Part shown: positions 1 through 6,640 of the stretch, piece by piece
Position numbering within the stretch: the first letter of the stretch is position 1
How the letters are laid out: each line of letters starts with the position of its first letter
Origin: Chitinophagaceae bacterium
Lineage (GTDB): Bacteria > Bacteroidota > Bacteroidia > Chitinophagales > Chitinophagaceae
Direction: 5' to 3'
Length of the DNA stretch: 10,276 nucleotides
Assembly: GCA_020853515.1 (NCBI GenBank)
Contig: JADYYU010000412.1
Coordinates: 1 to 10,276 of the forward strand
Made by a program: the position numbers and the translations under genes
The notes under the pieces: model-generated
The model's input: the letters and a program-made list of their open reading frames with translations, nothing else
Databases searched by the model: none
What the model was told of the DNA's origin: nothing

Positions 1-1212
1 AGCACCTGCGAACTCATTGATTTTTTACGCTTCAATGTGCATTTCCTCAGTGATATTTACAGTCAGCAACCGGTATCGGGAGCAGGTATGTACAACAGGG
101 TTGAATACCGCGCCCTTGAAGGATTTGTACTTGCAGTGACACCGTTTAATTTTACGGCCATCGGTGGTAACCTGCCTACATCTGCAGCTATGTGCGGCAA
201 TGTGGTAGTTTGGAAACCGGCCAATACACAGATCTACTCTGCACAGTTATTTATGAAAATATTGCAGGAAGCCGGCTTACCTGACGGTGTGATCAATCTC
301 GTGTACGTGAGCGGACCGGTAGTGGGTGAAGTTTGCTTTTCGCATCCTGAATTTGCAGGGGTTCACTTTACTGGAAGTACAGGTGTATTTCAGGGCATGT
401 GGAAAAGCATCGGCGAAAATATTTCAAAATATAAAACTTATCCGCGCATTGTGGGCGAAACCGGGGGTAAAGATTTTGTGCTGGTGCATCCATCAGCCAA
501 TGAAGATGCTGTGGTAACCGCTCTGGCAAGAGGTGCCTTTGAATATCAGGGTCAAAAATGCAGTGCCGCCTCCCGCGCTTATCTGCCAGATAATATGGCT
601 GCTTCGATCAAAAAGAAATTAGTGTCCGCTGTTAAATCCATGAAAATGGGCACCACAGAAGACTTTACCAATTTTGTGAACGCGGTGATTGACGAAAAAT
701 CATTCAACAATATTAAGAATTATATTGATGCTGCTAAGAAAGACAAGTCGTGTAAAATATTGGTTGGTGGCAAGTGCGACAAATCAAAAGGTTGGTTTGT
801 AGAACCGACGGTGATCGAAACCACAGATCCGAAATACAAAACGATGTGTGAAGAAATTTTCGGACCGGTGCTCACGATTTATACATTTAAAGCAGACGAT
901 TTTGAAAAAGTATGTGATCTGGTTGACAGCACTTCAGAATATGCATTAACCGGAGCTGTATTTAGTCAGGACCGTTATGCACTTGAAAAAGCAATGAAAA
1001 AACTGACACATAGTGCCGGTAATTTTTATATCAATGATAAACCGTCCGGTGCAGTAGTGGGTCAGCAGCCATTTGGCGGTGGACGTGCAAGCGGCACCAA
1101 TGACAAAGCAGGCTCTATGTTGAATCTTTATCGCTGGCTGAGCGCCCGTACCATCAAGGAAACGTACAATCCGCCGGTAGATTATAAGTATCCGTTTATG
1201 TTGGAGAAATAG
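1..1212 (+). CDS. pruA: L-glutamate gamma-semialdehyde (1-pyrroline-5-carboxylate) dehydrogenase, 3' part
   Basis: The gene is cut by the left edge: the frame is open from base 1 (S-T-C-E-L-I-D-F-L-R-F...), and the GTG at 37 is an internal valine, not a start. About 403 residues are visible. P5C dehydrogenases of this type have about 540, so roughly 140 N-terminal residues lie outside. The enzyme oxidises glutamate-semialdehyde/P5C to glutamate with NAD+, the second step of proline degradation, in the cytoplasm. Visible aldehyde dehydrogenase signatures are TPFNFTAIGGNL, the nucleotide-binding HFTGSTGVF, the general-base Glu in VGETGGKD (codon 457-459) and the catalytic Cys in GQKCSAASR (codon 559-561). 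It ends with QQPFGGGRASGTNDKAGS and the P5CDH-type tail NPPVDYKYPFML. All key residues are intact. No proline dehydrogenase is in view. The next gene starts 132 bp later, so it is probably a separate unit. Confidence 0.95.
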   Translation, partial: STCELIDFLRFNVHFLSDIYSQQPVSGAGMYNRVEYRALEGFVLAVTPFNFTAIGGNLPTSAAMCGNVVVWKPANTQIYSAQLFMKILQEAGLPDGVINLVYVSGPVVGEVCFSHPEFAGVHFTGSTGVFQGMWKSIGENISKYKTYPRIVGETGGKDFVLVHPSANEDAVVTALARGAFEYQGQKCSAASRAYLPDNMAASIKKKLVSAVKSMKMGTTEDFTNFVNAVIDEKSFNNIKNYIDAAKKDKSCKILVGGKCDKSKGWFVEPTVIETTDPKYKTMCEEIFGPVLTIYTFKADDFEKVCDLVDSTSEYALTGAVFSQDRYALEKAMKKLTHSAGNFYINDKPSGAVVGQQPFGGGRASGTNDKAGSMLNLYRWLSARTIKETYNPPVDYKYPFMLEK

Positions 1213-1344
1213 GATCCTGTGTCGGGACGATAGGTTTTAAAAGAGTGCATGACAATGTTCTGAAGGTGCGTTTGGCATTGACAAAACTGCACTGATTGCA
1301 TCGTGTATTATGACACGCACTAAAACTTAAAATACTGTAAGATT

Positions 1345-1884
1345 ATGACTCATAATAATTATCTCCCTTCAGTAATTTCAAGGTTTGAATACTACAAATC
1401 ACTCGGTGAAAAAACGTTCGATCAATTGCATGATGAACAATTGCTTTGGCAATTCAATGATGAAAGCAACAGTATCGTACAAATCGTGCAACATTTATCG
1501 GGCAATATGCTGTCACGGTGGACCAACTTTCTGAACAGCGACGGCGAAAAAGATTGGCGTCACCGTGATGCAGAATTTGAAAGGAAGACACTTACACGAA
1601 CAGAGATGCTTGAGTGCTGGAACAAAGGCTGGCAATGTCTACTAAATACCCTGCAGGAACTTAACCCGGCCGATCTGCAGAAAACGGTCTATATCCGTGG
1701 CGAGGCCCATAGTGTAACAGATGCGATCAACAGACAACTTGCTCACTACCCTTATCATATCGGCCAGATCGTTTTTATTGGTAAAATGCTCGCTGACAAC
1801 TGGACTTCCTTATCGATCCCGAAAGGCCAGTCAGATGCATTTAACGAAACTCAATTCGGGAATGCAGCAAAGTCGCGATCCTAA
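1345..1884 (+). CDS. DinB-superfamily protein, DUF1572-like
   Basis: This 179-residue all-helical protein resembles the DUF1572 branch of the DinB/YfiT four-helix-bundle superfamily. These are small, probably metal-dependent cytoplasmic proteins, some acting as thiol transferases. The substrate here is unknown. The three histidines expected to bind the metal are visible: His50 in the IVQHLSGNM segment, and His134 and His138 in QLAHYPYHIGQIVFIGK, the usual C-terminal helix motif. Other family-like features are the N-terminal FEYYKSLGEKTFDQL and the WRHRDAEF segment. The ATG at 1345 is the first in frame after an AT-rich leader, and no Shine-Dalgarno is visible, as is normal for Bacteroidota. 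The next small ORF begins 15 bp downstream, which suggests co-transcription. Family assignment is fairly firm; the biochemical role is not. Confidence 0.85.
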   Translation: MTHNNYLPSVISRFEYYKSLGEKTFDQLHDEQLLWQFNDESNSIVQIVQHLSGNMLSRWTNFLNSDGEKDWRHRDAEFERKTLTRTEMLECWNKGWQCLLNTLQELNPADLQKTVYIRGEAHSVTDAINRQLAHYPYHIGQIVFIGKMLADNWTSLSIPKGQSDAFNETQFGNAAKSRS

Positions 1885-1899
1885 TTTTAGCATCGTGTT

Positions 1900-2244
1900 T
1901 TGTTTTTGTCTTACTACTTTTGGTCAACTAAAACTTTCCTTTTGGCTAACAAAACATCGCAGCACATTTTAAACACCGCAGCAAACCTGCTAGGCTTTTG
2001 CCTGTTTATAGTCACCTCGCTGCATTTCACCAATAAATCGGCCAACACGCTGATCGATGAATTAACCTCGGTGATTGCCCTGTTGCTCACCATTTCCTGT
2101 CTCCTCTCGTTTATTTCTATAAGGACCGAAAACGATAAAAGGGAAATCTACTGCGAGAAAATGGCAGACAATTTTTTCTTTATATCCCTGTTAGGTATCT
2201 TTGCGGTTATCGTATTTATTATCATCAACTATTGGAATGCCTGA
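1900..2244 (+). CDS. Small integral membrane protein, about three helices, unknown function
   Basis: This is an open frame of up to 114 codons between an in-frame stop at 1888-1890 and the TGA at 2242. It has no ATG or GTG ahead of a late Met. The only plausible starts are TTG at 1900 (114 residues) or TTG at 1942 (100 residues, giving MANKTSQHILNTAANLL). Three hydrophobic stretches are clear: about residues 27-45, 55-75 and 91-111. They are separated by a polar loop (HFTNKSANTLIDE) and a charged loop (SIRTENDKREIYCEKMADN). The charged loop suggests a regular membrane topology and real coding. It follows the DinB-like gene by 15 bp on the same strand and ends 7 bp from the stop of the convergent esterase gene. 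I do not recognise a named family. The start is the weak point of this call. Confidence 0.65.
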   Translation: MFLSYYFWSTKTFLLANKTSQHILNTAANLLGFCLFIVTSLHFTNKSANTLIDELTSVIALLLTISCLLSFISIRTENDKREIYCEKMADNFFFISLLGIFAVIVFIIINYWNA

Positions 2245-2251
2245 ATACGCA

Positions 2252-3691
2252 TTAGCGGCAAATTTTTATGACTTGCGTGCCTTTAGTGGTTTGGATATGC
2301 AACAGGTAAAATCCATTCGTTAAAACAGGCAGCAACACATGATTTTCGGGATGCAATGCACTATAGATGGCAGCTCCGCTAACGTCAAATAAAGTAATTT
2401 TTAGTAAAGGATCTTTACTCAAAATACGAAGCTCATTTCCAGTCAGCGGATTCGGATACACAGAAGCATAAACTAACTGCGATGGGTCGCTGACTGCAAC
2501 AGGCGTGCACTGTGCGGTGGTATCAATGGCTGGCGCAAAAAACGTCGCCAGATGCTGTGTCCGCAACCAGTAGTTATCAACGGCATGACCGGTTAGGGCA
2601 GGATTGGCAATTTGAGTCGCACAATCTGCTGTATTCAGGGTACTGTCGAAATAAACTGGTGGCAATGGATTAACCTGACCGTTCAGTGCATCTATCATAG
2701 TTTTAATTCCTTTTGACCCATAAACCAGGGGCCTGTTTACCAACCACTGGCAATTGGCCGGAAACTGTGTAAAGCAATACGCTTCGCCCTGCAATACGGG
2801 ATCGTCCTGATAGGGTACCACCAGATCATTTGGCTGATGATAAAGGTATAAGACCGGTGCCTGACTGTAACTATGATGTGTAAAAAGTTCGTTCATCATA
2901 CCACCATAAAAATTGCCCACACCTTTGATAGCATAAGGCAAAGCGGATGGATTACCGGTACCGGTAATATCCCCCAGATCCGGACGGCTGAGATTCATAG
3001 AAGCGATGCTTGTGTCGAAACCGGTTGACTGAATACATTGATTTTCGTAAATGGCATTCGGTGGCAGCACATCAGGAAGAGCGCTGCATTGCATCGGCTT
3101 TTCGATCAGTTCATCCATGAACGCAGCCGACAAAGCAATAAATCCACCTGCACTTTCACCCACCAAAAATACATTGCGCACATCGATCTGATAAGTAGCA
3201 GCATGGTTTACCAGATAACGGATGGCTGACTTTGCATCCTGCATGCCCCTGTATGAGGCTCGGTACCACTCGGCTGTATCCTGCATATTGAGGCAGTTCC
3301 ACGGAATACCAAACATCGACACATTACAGTTGATCATCGCATTGGTCTGAAACATACCCAGTCTGTAATCGATGGAAGCCGTTACATAGCGGCGCTTTGC
3401 AAAATCGCGCATCAGCAGGGGCGGCAAATCCTGATCTTTGCTTCCGGCTAAAAAAGCGCCGCCATGTATGGCAATGAGCAGCGGTCTGCCACAAGGCGGT
3501 ACGGTATCATTGAGCGGTACGGCCACATTCATTTTTAAAAACCTGGTATTACCTGCAAAATCAGTTTGTGTGTCGTAAGTGATATCGTTGGTCTGCTGAA
3601 TCTGAAACAGCGTATCCACCCATTTTTGCGCATAAGCCCCGGAACCTATGCAAATAAACATCGTTGTCATAATAGTCAGTACATACTTCAT
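2252..3691 (-). CDS. Secreted alpha/beta hydrolase (carboxylesterase type) with T9SS C-terminal sorting domain
   Basis: This 479-residue exported esterase-like protein has a signal peptide at about residues 1-21 (cleavage after AYA). The alpha/beta-hydrolase core spans about 25-390. The oxyanion-hole motif HGG is at 76-78, the nucleophile Ser180 lies in GESAGG, and the probable triad acid and base are Asp289 (QPNDLVVPY) and His369 (TGHAVD). The GESAGG plus HGG pair is the hormone-sensitive-lipase/carboxylesterase pattern. Residues 408-479 (VYASVYPNPLTGNELRIL ... TNGFYLLHIQTTKG) form a Por-secretion type A sorting domain, so the protein should cross the outer membrane by type IX secretion and be released or surface-anchored. 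About ten cysteines in the mature chain fit an extracytoplasmic enzyme with disulfides. The substrate cannot be told from sequence. It is transcribed alone, divergent from the LysE-type gene. Confidence 0.9.
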   Translation of the reverse strand: MKYVLTIMTTMFICIGSGAYAQKWVDTLFQIQQTNDITYDTQTDFAGNTRFLKMNVAVPLNDTVPPCGRPLLIAIHGGAFLAGSKDQDLPPLLMRDFAKRRYVTASIDYRLGMFQTNAMINCNVSMFGIPWNCLNMQDTAEWYRASYRGMQDAKSAIRYLVNHAATYQIDVRNVFLVGESAGGFIALSAAFMDELIEKPMQCSALPDVLPPNAIYENQCIQSTGFDTSIASMNLSRPDLGDITGTGNPSALPYAIKGVGNFYGGMMNELFTHHSYSQAPVLYLYHQPNDLVVPYQDDPVLQGEAYCFTQFPANCQWLVNRPLVYGSKGIKTMIDALNGQVNPLPPVYFDSTLNTADCATQIANPALTGHAVDNYWLRTQHLATFFAPAIDTTAQCTPVAVSDPSQLVYASVYPNPLTGNELRILSKDPLLKITLFDVSGAAIYSALHPENHVLLPVLTNGFYLLHIQTTKGTQVIKICR

Positions 3692-3756
3692 GTTGCGATT
3701 CTTTTGCTTAAGCTAAGTTAGTATTTTTAACCCAGAATACCTGATTAAATATCCTG

Positions 3757-3787
3757 TTGTCTGACTGCAAAACTAATCCTACTTTTA
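3757..3787 (+). promoter_or_regulatory. Candidate promoter for the LysE-family gene
   Basis: TTG at 3757-3759 is followed after 20 bp by TACTTTTA at 3780-3787, close to the Bacteroidota TTG-N19-21-TAnnTTTG arrangement. The box ends 6 bp before the ATG at 3794, so the predicted transcript would begin at or next to the start codon and be leaderless. This is inference from pattern only. Confidence 0.35.
3768..3775 (-). promoter_or_regulatory. Candidate -7 box for the secreted esterase
   Basis: Read on the minus strand, this is TAGTTTTG, an exact match to the Bacteroidota -7 consensus TAnnTTTG. It would give a leader of roughly 70 nt to the ATG at 3691. No clear TTTG -33 element sits 19-21 bp upstream, so support is partial. 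It lies a few bases from the candidate -7 box of the divergent gene, so the two promoters would overlap. Confidence 0.4.
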
Positions 3788-3793
3788 CGAAGC

Positions 3794-4423
3794 ATGCTTT
3801 TAAAGTTAATCCTTCAATTTATCATCGGACTGGGCGTTGGCGTTTACAGCTACCTGACACCTGGATATATTAATCTGAGTGTGATGCAACTCAGTACCAA
3901 CCGGCAAAAAAGTATATTATGGAAAGCCATTCTAATAATTTCAATGGTTGAAATACCCTATGCCGTAGCTTGTTTGTCTGGTATGCAATGGCTGATGCAG
4001 CAGGAACTTCTGATGAAGATCATTAGCTGGGCTATCGCAGGCGTTTTATTTTTAATGGCCATACTCACCCTGTTTGAGTCGCGCAGGGAAGGTAAAGATC
4101 AGCAGATAGATGAAGGTGCATTAGACAAAGCGAAATACACCAAACTATTTATTTTTGTAGTTTTCAATCCCTTTCAGATTTCAGCCTGGGCGATATGGGG
4201 TGCTTACTTTATTGAAAAAGACTGGTTTGACTGGTCACTGTTCTCCATCATCATTTTTGCCGCAGGCGCCTCTGCCGGTGTGTTCATTATTTTAAAAGTA
4301 TATGAATATATGGGACAAAAATTAGTGCAGTTTTTTAAGCTGCAAAAAAAATATGTGAGTTATGCTGTAGCCGGTATTTTGTTTATACTGGGCCTTGTGC
4401 AGCTTGTCAGAAATGTGACCTGA
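3794..4423 (+). CDS. LysE/RhtB-family translocator
   Basis: This 209-residue integral membrane protein fits the LysE superfamily of amino acid and small-metabolite exporters, which are usually 190-230 residues with six hydrophobic segments. The segments fall at about 5-24, 43-63, 74-95, 117-139, 148-169 and 187-206. Between helix 1 and 2 the family's PGP-x-N motif appears as PGYIN (23-27). A charged cytoplasmic loop (ESRREGKDQQIDEG) follows helix 3, and FNPFQISAWAIWG marks helix 4. The substrate is unknown; the third position of the PGP motif is Tyr, not Pro, so I would not name an amino acid. The ATG at 3794 has no upstream Shine-Dalgarno and very little room for a leader. The YiiX-like gene follows after 82 bp on the same strand and may share the transcript. 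Confidence 0.8.
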   Translation: MLLKLILQFIIGLGVGVYSYLTPGYINLSVMQLSTNRQKSILWKAILIISMVEIPYAVACLSGMQWLMQQELLMKIISWAIAGVLFLMAILTLFESRREGKDQQIDEGALDKAKYTKLFIFVVFNPFQISAWAIWGAYFIEKDWFDWSLFSIIIFAAGASAGVFIILKVYEYMGQKLVQFFKLQKKYVSYAVAGILFILGLVQLVRNVT

Positions 4424-4505
4424 TTTACCCTCATGTTTAAAATCTGGGTGGCACTATATTTTACAGTCATCTTAACATTCAGCGAGATATTTTTGAATAA
4501 AAAAA

Positions 4506-5144
4506 ATGAAACCCACTTATTTGCTGATCGCCGGATTGATTTGCATTTCCTGCTTTATTGTTCCGAAATTTTACACAGATGCTCAGATCAAGAAACATAT
4601 TACAAAGCAAGCTTATCAAAACGGCGATATCATTTTTCAGTCGTCAAACAGCAGACAATGTCAGGCGGTAAAATTTGCAACCCATTCAGACGTCAGTCAC
4701 TGCGGTATGCTGCTTGAGCACGATGGTGAGTGGTACGTGCTGGAAGCTGTGGAGCCTGTGCAGGAAACCAAATTATCAACCTTTATCAGCCGGGGTAACG
4801 GGCAGCATTACACCATCAAACGAAACAAAAACACGCTACTGACGGATGAGCAAGTGGAAAAAATAAAATTGGCAGCCGGGCAATTTATCGGTAAACATTA
4901 TGATATTTATTTTAACTGGAGCAATACCGAAATTTACTGTTCTGAATTGGTTTGGAAATTGTATCGCGAGGCTGGTATAGACATTTGTGCACCCAGAAAG
5001 TTAAAAGATTTTGATCTGAGTCATCCCCTGGTAGTTACCATGATGAAAGAGCGCTATGGTAGCAAAATCCCCTTAGAAGAAACAGTCGTTGCTCCTTCAG
5101 ATATTTATCAATCCGCCATGCTGACTACGGTTGAAGAGCGGTAG
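4506..5144 (+). CDS. YiiX/YebB-like NlpC/P60-type permuted cysteine hydrolase
   Basis: This 212-residue protein has an N-terminal hydrophobic segment (about 4-20; signal anchor, with Cys13 or Cys16 as weak lipidation candidates), so it probably acts outside the cytoplasm. The body matches the circularly permuted papain-like group (YiiX/DUF830). QNGDIIFQSS opens the domain at about 38. The catalytic His65 lies in SDVSHCGMLL, followed by WYVLEAVEPV with Glu80. The nucleophile Cys145 comes late, in YCSELVWKLY, preceded by GKHYDIYFNWSN. The order His-then-Cys is diagnostic of the permutation. Family members hydrolyse amide or thioester bonds in peptides, lipids or cell wall; the target here is open. 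The ATG at 4506 sits in an A-rich stretch without a Shine-Dalgarno. An overlapping frame at 4433-4717 is a shadow. Confidence 0.87.
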   Translation: MKPTYLLIAGLICISCFIVPKFYTDAQIKKHITKQAYQNGDIIFQSSNSRQCQAVKFATHSDVSHCGMLLEHDGEWYVLEAVEPVQETKLSTFISRGNGQHYTIKRNKNTLLTDEQVEKIKLAAGQFIGKHYDIYFNWSNTEIYCSELVWKLYREAGIDICAPRKLKDFDLSHPLVVTMMKERYGSKIPLEETVVAPSDIYQSAMLTTVEER

Positions 5145-5290
5145 CTATACCCCACGCAAATCTTCACGCAAAACATCACGGCGATCCGGCGAATTGAGGT
5201 TGCGAACATTTTAATTACGTAGTCCTATCCTATTTAATAAGTTTATTCCGATAAAAAATGATAGTATTACATTCAAAATCAGTAAATCTT

Positions 5291-5683
5291 ATGTTTACGA
5301 TAGAGCAAGTTAAAGCAGCGCATTCCAAAGTAAAAAGTGGTGCCGATTTTCCTCAGTATATTCAGGATCTGACAGCCCTCGGGGTGCAGCGTTATGAAAT
5401 ATTTGTCGCCGACGGGCATGGCATTTATTATGGTACAGAAAATGATTCAGTACAGTCAGAAGCCAAATATCCTGTACTCGATATTGCAACCACAGCCAAT
5501 CTGGAGCAGTTTATACACCTTTTGAAATTACATCAGAAAGGTGGCACCGATTACATGACCTTCTGCAACGATGCAGCACGCTCAGGCGTTGAAAAATGGG
5601 TGGTACGTATGGATGCCATGAGCTGTGTCTATTTCGACAAAGCAGGCAATGAAATGCTGATGGAAGAAATACCTGCGAAGTAA
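5291..5683 (+). CDS. DUF1398-family protein
   Basis: This 130-residue cytoplasmic protein resembles the DUF1398 (YbcV/YcgX-like) family. The frame also has an ATG at 5258, but I prefer ATG 5291. It gives MFTIEQVKAAHSKVKSGADF, the usual family N-terminus, whereas the 11 extra residues (MIVLHSKSVNL) look non-coding. Characteristic segments are GADFPQYIQDLTALGVQRYE (17-36), the repeated Y-x-G region DGHGIYYGTENDSV (41-54), LEQFIHLLKLHQKGGTDYMTFC (71-92) and the C-terminal GVEKWVVRMDAMSCVYFD (99-116). Family members are small, widespread and without a settled function; some annotations call them phage envelope protein on thin evidence, and nothing here suggests a phage. It stands alone, 146 bp after the YiiX-like gene. 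Confidence 0.85.
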   Translation: MFTIEQVKAAHSKVKSGADFPQYIQDLTALGVQRYEIFVADGHGIYYGTENDSVQSEAKYPVLDIATTANLEQFIHLLKLHQKGGTDYMTFCNDAARSGVEKWVVRMDAMSCVYFDKAGNEMLMEEIPAK

Positions 5684-5728
5684 ATAAAGATCGATTCCCG
5701 CAGATTTAAACACCGTAAGCGCCGCGTT

Positions 5729-5750
5729 AAATTTTTAATCTTAAAAATTT
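5729..5750. repeat. Perfect 10-bp AT-only palindrome
   Basis: AAATTTTTAA and TTAAAAATTT are separated by TC. All ten pairs are A-T, so an RNA hairpin would be weak. It lies 45 bp after the DUF1398 stop and 47 bp before the TTG start of the next gene. It could be a weak terminator or a regulator-binding site; the sequence does not decide. Confidence 0.35.
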
Positions 5751-5774
5751 TAAAGCAAATGTCCATTCAATCAT

Positions 5775-5782
5775 TATCTTTA
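5775..5782 (+). promoter_or_regulatory. Candidate -7 box for the putative lipoprotein
   Basis: TATCTTTA is a near match to TAnnTTTG, ending 14 bp before the TTG start at 5797, so the leader would be under about 10 nt. No TTG is seen at the -33 distance. It supports the TTG start only weakly. Confidence 0.3.
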
Positions 5783-5796
5783 TAAAAATAGAAATT

Positions 5797-6441
5797 TTGA
5801 AGCGAAAATTGATTGTAGTAACAGGTTTGCTACTTATGTTGGCAATAGCATGTACAACAAAAAAAGTTGACTTACAGTATATGACAGTACCATGGTTTAA
5901 AACCGATTCATTGGTTATCTATGATAATCATAGCATCAGTGACAGCATGCTGGTTGACTTTGATAATGACGGAATACCGGACTTATCTATTTGCGGCTAT
6001 AGTTATTCGCTGGGTGCAGGACAATTTGAACAAAAATCTTTCTTCAGGTTAAATGCCCTGAATCCAGATTACGGCATTCTTTCAGAAATTCAAAAAGATA
6101 CAATTTGCACAGATACAACCATACTGAACAATATCTTGAATTTCTCCTCTCATAATTGCAGTTCTCCGGACGGCAACGTAATTACCGGGACATATGCCAT
6201 CAGCAGTAAGCAGTTTTTAACTGTACCTGATGGCATTTACAACAGTGGTATGGTGACTATACTTGACTACAAATACCTCAGTTCGCAAGTTTCTTCAAAT
6301 TCATATTACATCGCATTGGGCAACTCCTATGAAGGCTATTTTTTTATTAAAAATCTGAATACAAAAAAGGTCTATGCTATAGAATTAGGGGTAGAATTTG
6401 TGTGGTATTATATACTGAAGAACATTATTCTTCTATCTTAG
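5797..6441 (+). CDS. Putative lipoprotein with Asp-rich calcium-binding-like motif; reading frame appears broken near its end
   Basis: The frame has 214 codons from a TTG start. The TTG is chosen because it gives a textbook export signal, MKRKLIVVTGLLLMLAIAC, with lipobox-like AIAC (Cys19) and TTKK after it; the first ATG (codon 14) would destroy the signal. The mature part contains DFDNDGIPDLS (54-64), whose regularly spaced Asp residues (54, 56, 58, 62) resemble the calcium loops of FG-GAP/VCBS and EF-hand-like surface proteins. The remainder (SYYIALGNSYEGYFFIKN) looks like beta-rich sequence. No named family is recognised. The last 20 or so codons (VEFVWYYILKNIILLS) look poor. The -1 frame is open from 6351 to 6569 and reads better, so the true product is probably about 257 residues, split by an indel (see next entry). 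Confidence 0.6.
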   Translation: MKRKLIVVTGLLLMLAIACTTKKVDLQYMTVPWFKTDSLVIYDNHSISDSMLVDFDNDGIPDLSICGYSYSLGAGQFEQKSFFRLNALNPDYGILSEIQKDTICTDTTILNNILNFSSHNCSSPDGNVITGTYAISSKQFLTVPDGIYNSGMVTILDYKYLSSQVSSNSYYIALGNSYEGYFFIKNLNTKKVYAIELGVEFVWYYILKNIILLS

Positions 6442-6569
6442 AAGGTGATAGTCATTTTAGGGCAGATGAGCAGCAAGCTGCTTATAAATATTTATGTACT
6501 GATATGCACTGTACATTGATAAACCAACTTGTATTTCCGGAGCTTGTGCCGCAACCAAGTAAAAGTTGA
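6390..6569 (+). pseudogene. Out-of-frame continuation (C-terminal part) of the putative lipoprotein
   Basis: In the -1 frame relative to the lipoprotein, codons from 6390 to the TGA at 6567 read RICVVLYTEEHYSSILEG and then DSHFRADEQQAAYKYLCTDM, continuing to LVFPELVPQPSKS. The composition is protein-like and contains no Met start of its own nearby, so it is best read as the tail of the upstream gene. This frame is closed by TAA at 6348-6350, so the frame change must lie between 6351 and 6441. Candidate sites are the GGGG run at 6388-6391 (one G lost), the few codons after it, or a ribosomal slip at A-AAA-AAG (6363-6369). The tail ends 43 bp before the terminator hairpin, as expected for the real 3' end of the gene. 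Confidence 0.6.
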
Positions 6570-6611
6570 CAGTGATTACAAAAACTACAATCACCATTAA
6601 GCTAAAAAAAA

Positions 6612-6636
6612 TCCCCTGAAAATTCAGGGGACTTTT
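6612..6636. terminator. Bidirectional rho-independent terminator
   Basis: TCCCCTGAA and TTCAGGGGA form a perfect 9-bp stem around AA. On the plus strand it is followed by CTTTTT, and on the minus strand by the complement of the A-run at 6604-6611 (eight T). It sits 9 bp beyond the pnp stop (TTA at 6641-6643, minus strand) and 43 bp beyond the end of the lipoprotein tail, so it can end both convergent transcripts. Confidence 0.88.
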
Positions 6637-6640
6637 TCAT

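Noticed and set aside
1216..1238. Possible terminator after pruA (CCT..TCG-GGA-CGA.AGG then TTTT)
   Set aside because: The stem is short with an asymmetric internal loop and the T-run is only four bases.
1302..1317. CGTGT-ATTATG-ACACG inverted repeat ahead of the DinB-like gene
   Set aside because: Only five pairs with a six-base centre; could be a regulator site but this is expected by chance in a region this long.
4433..4717. Plus-strand open frame overlapping the start of the YiiX-like gene
   Set aside because: It overlaps a gene with clear catalytic motifs in another frame, and its own product has no protein-like organisation.
5258..5290. Upstream ATG for the DUF1398 gene
   Set aside because: The extra residues do not look like the family N-terminus, which begins at the ATG at 5291.
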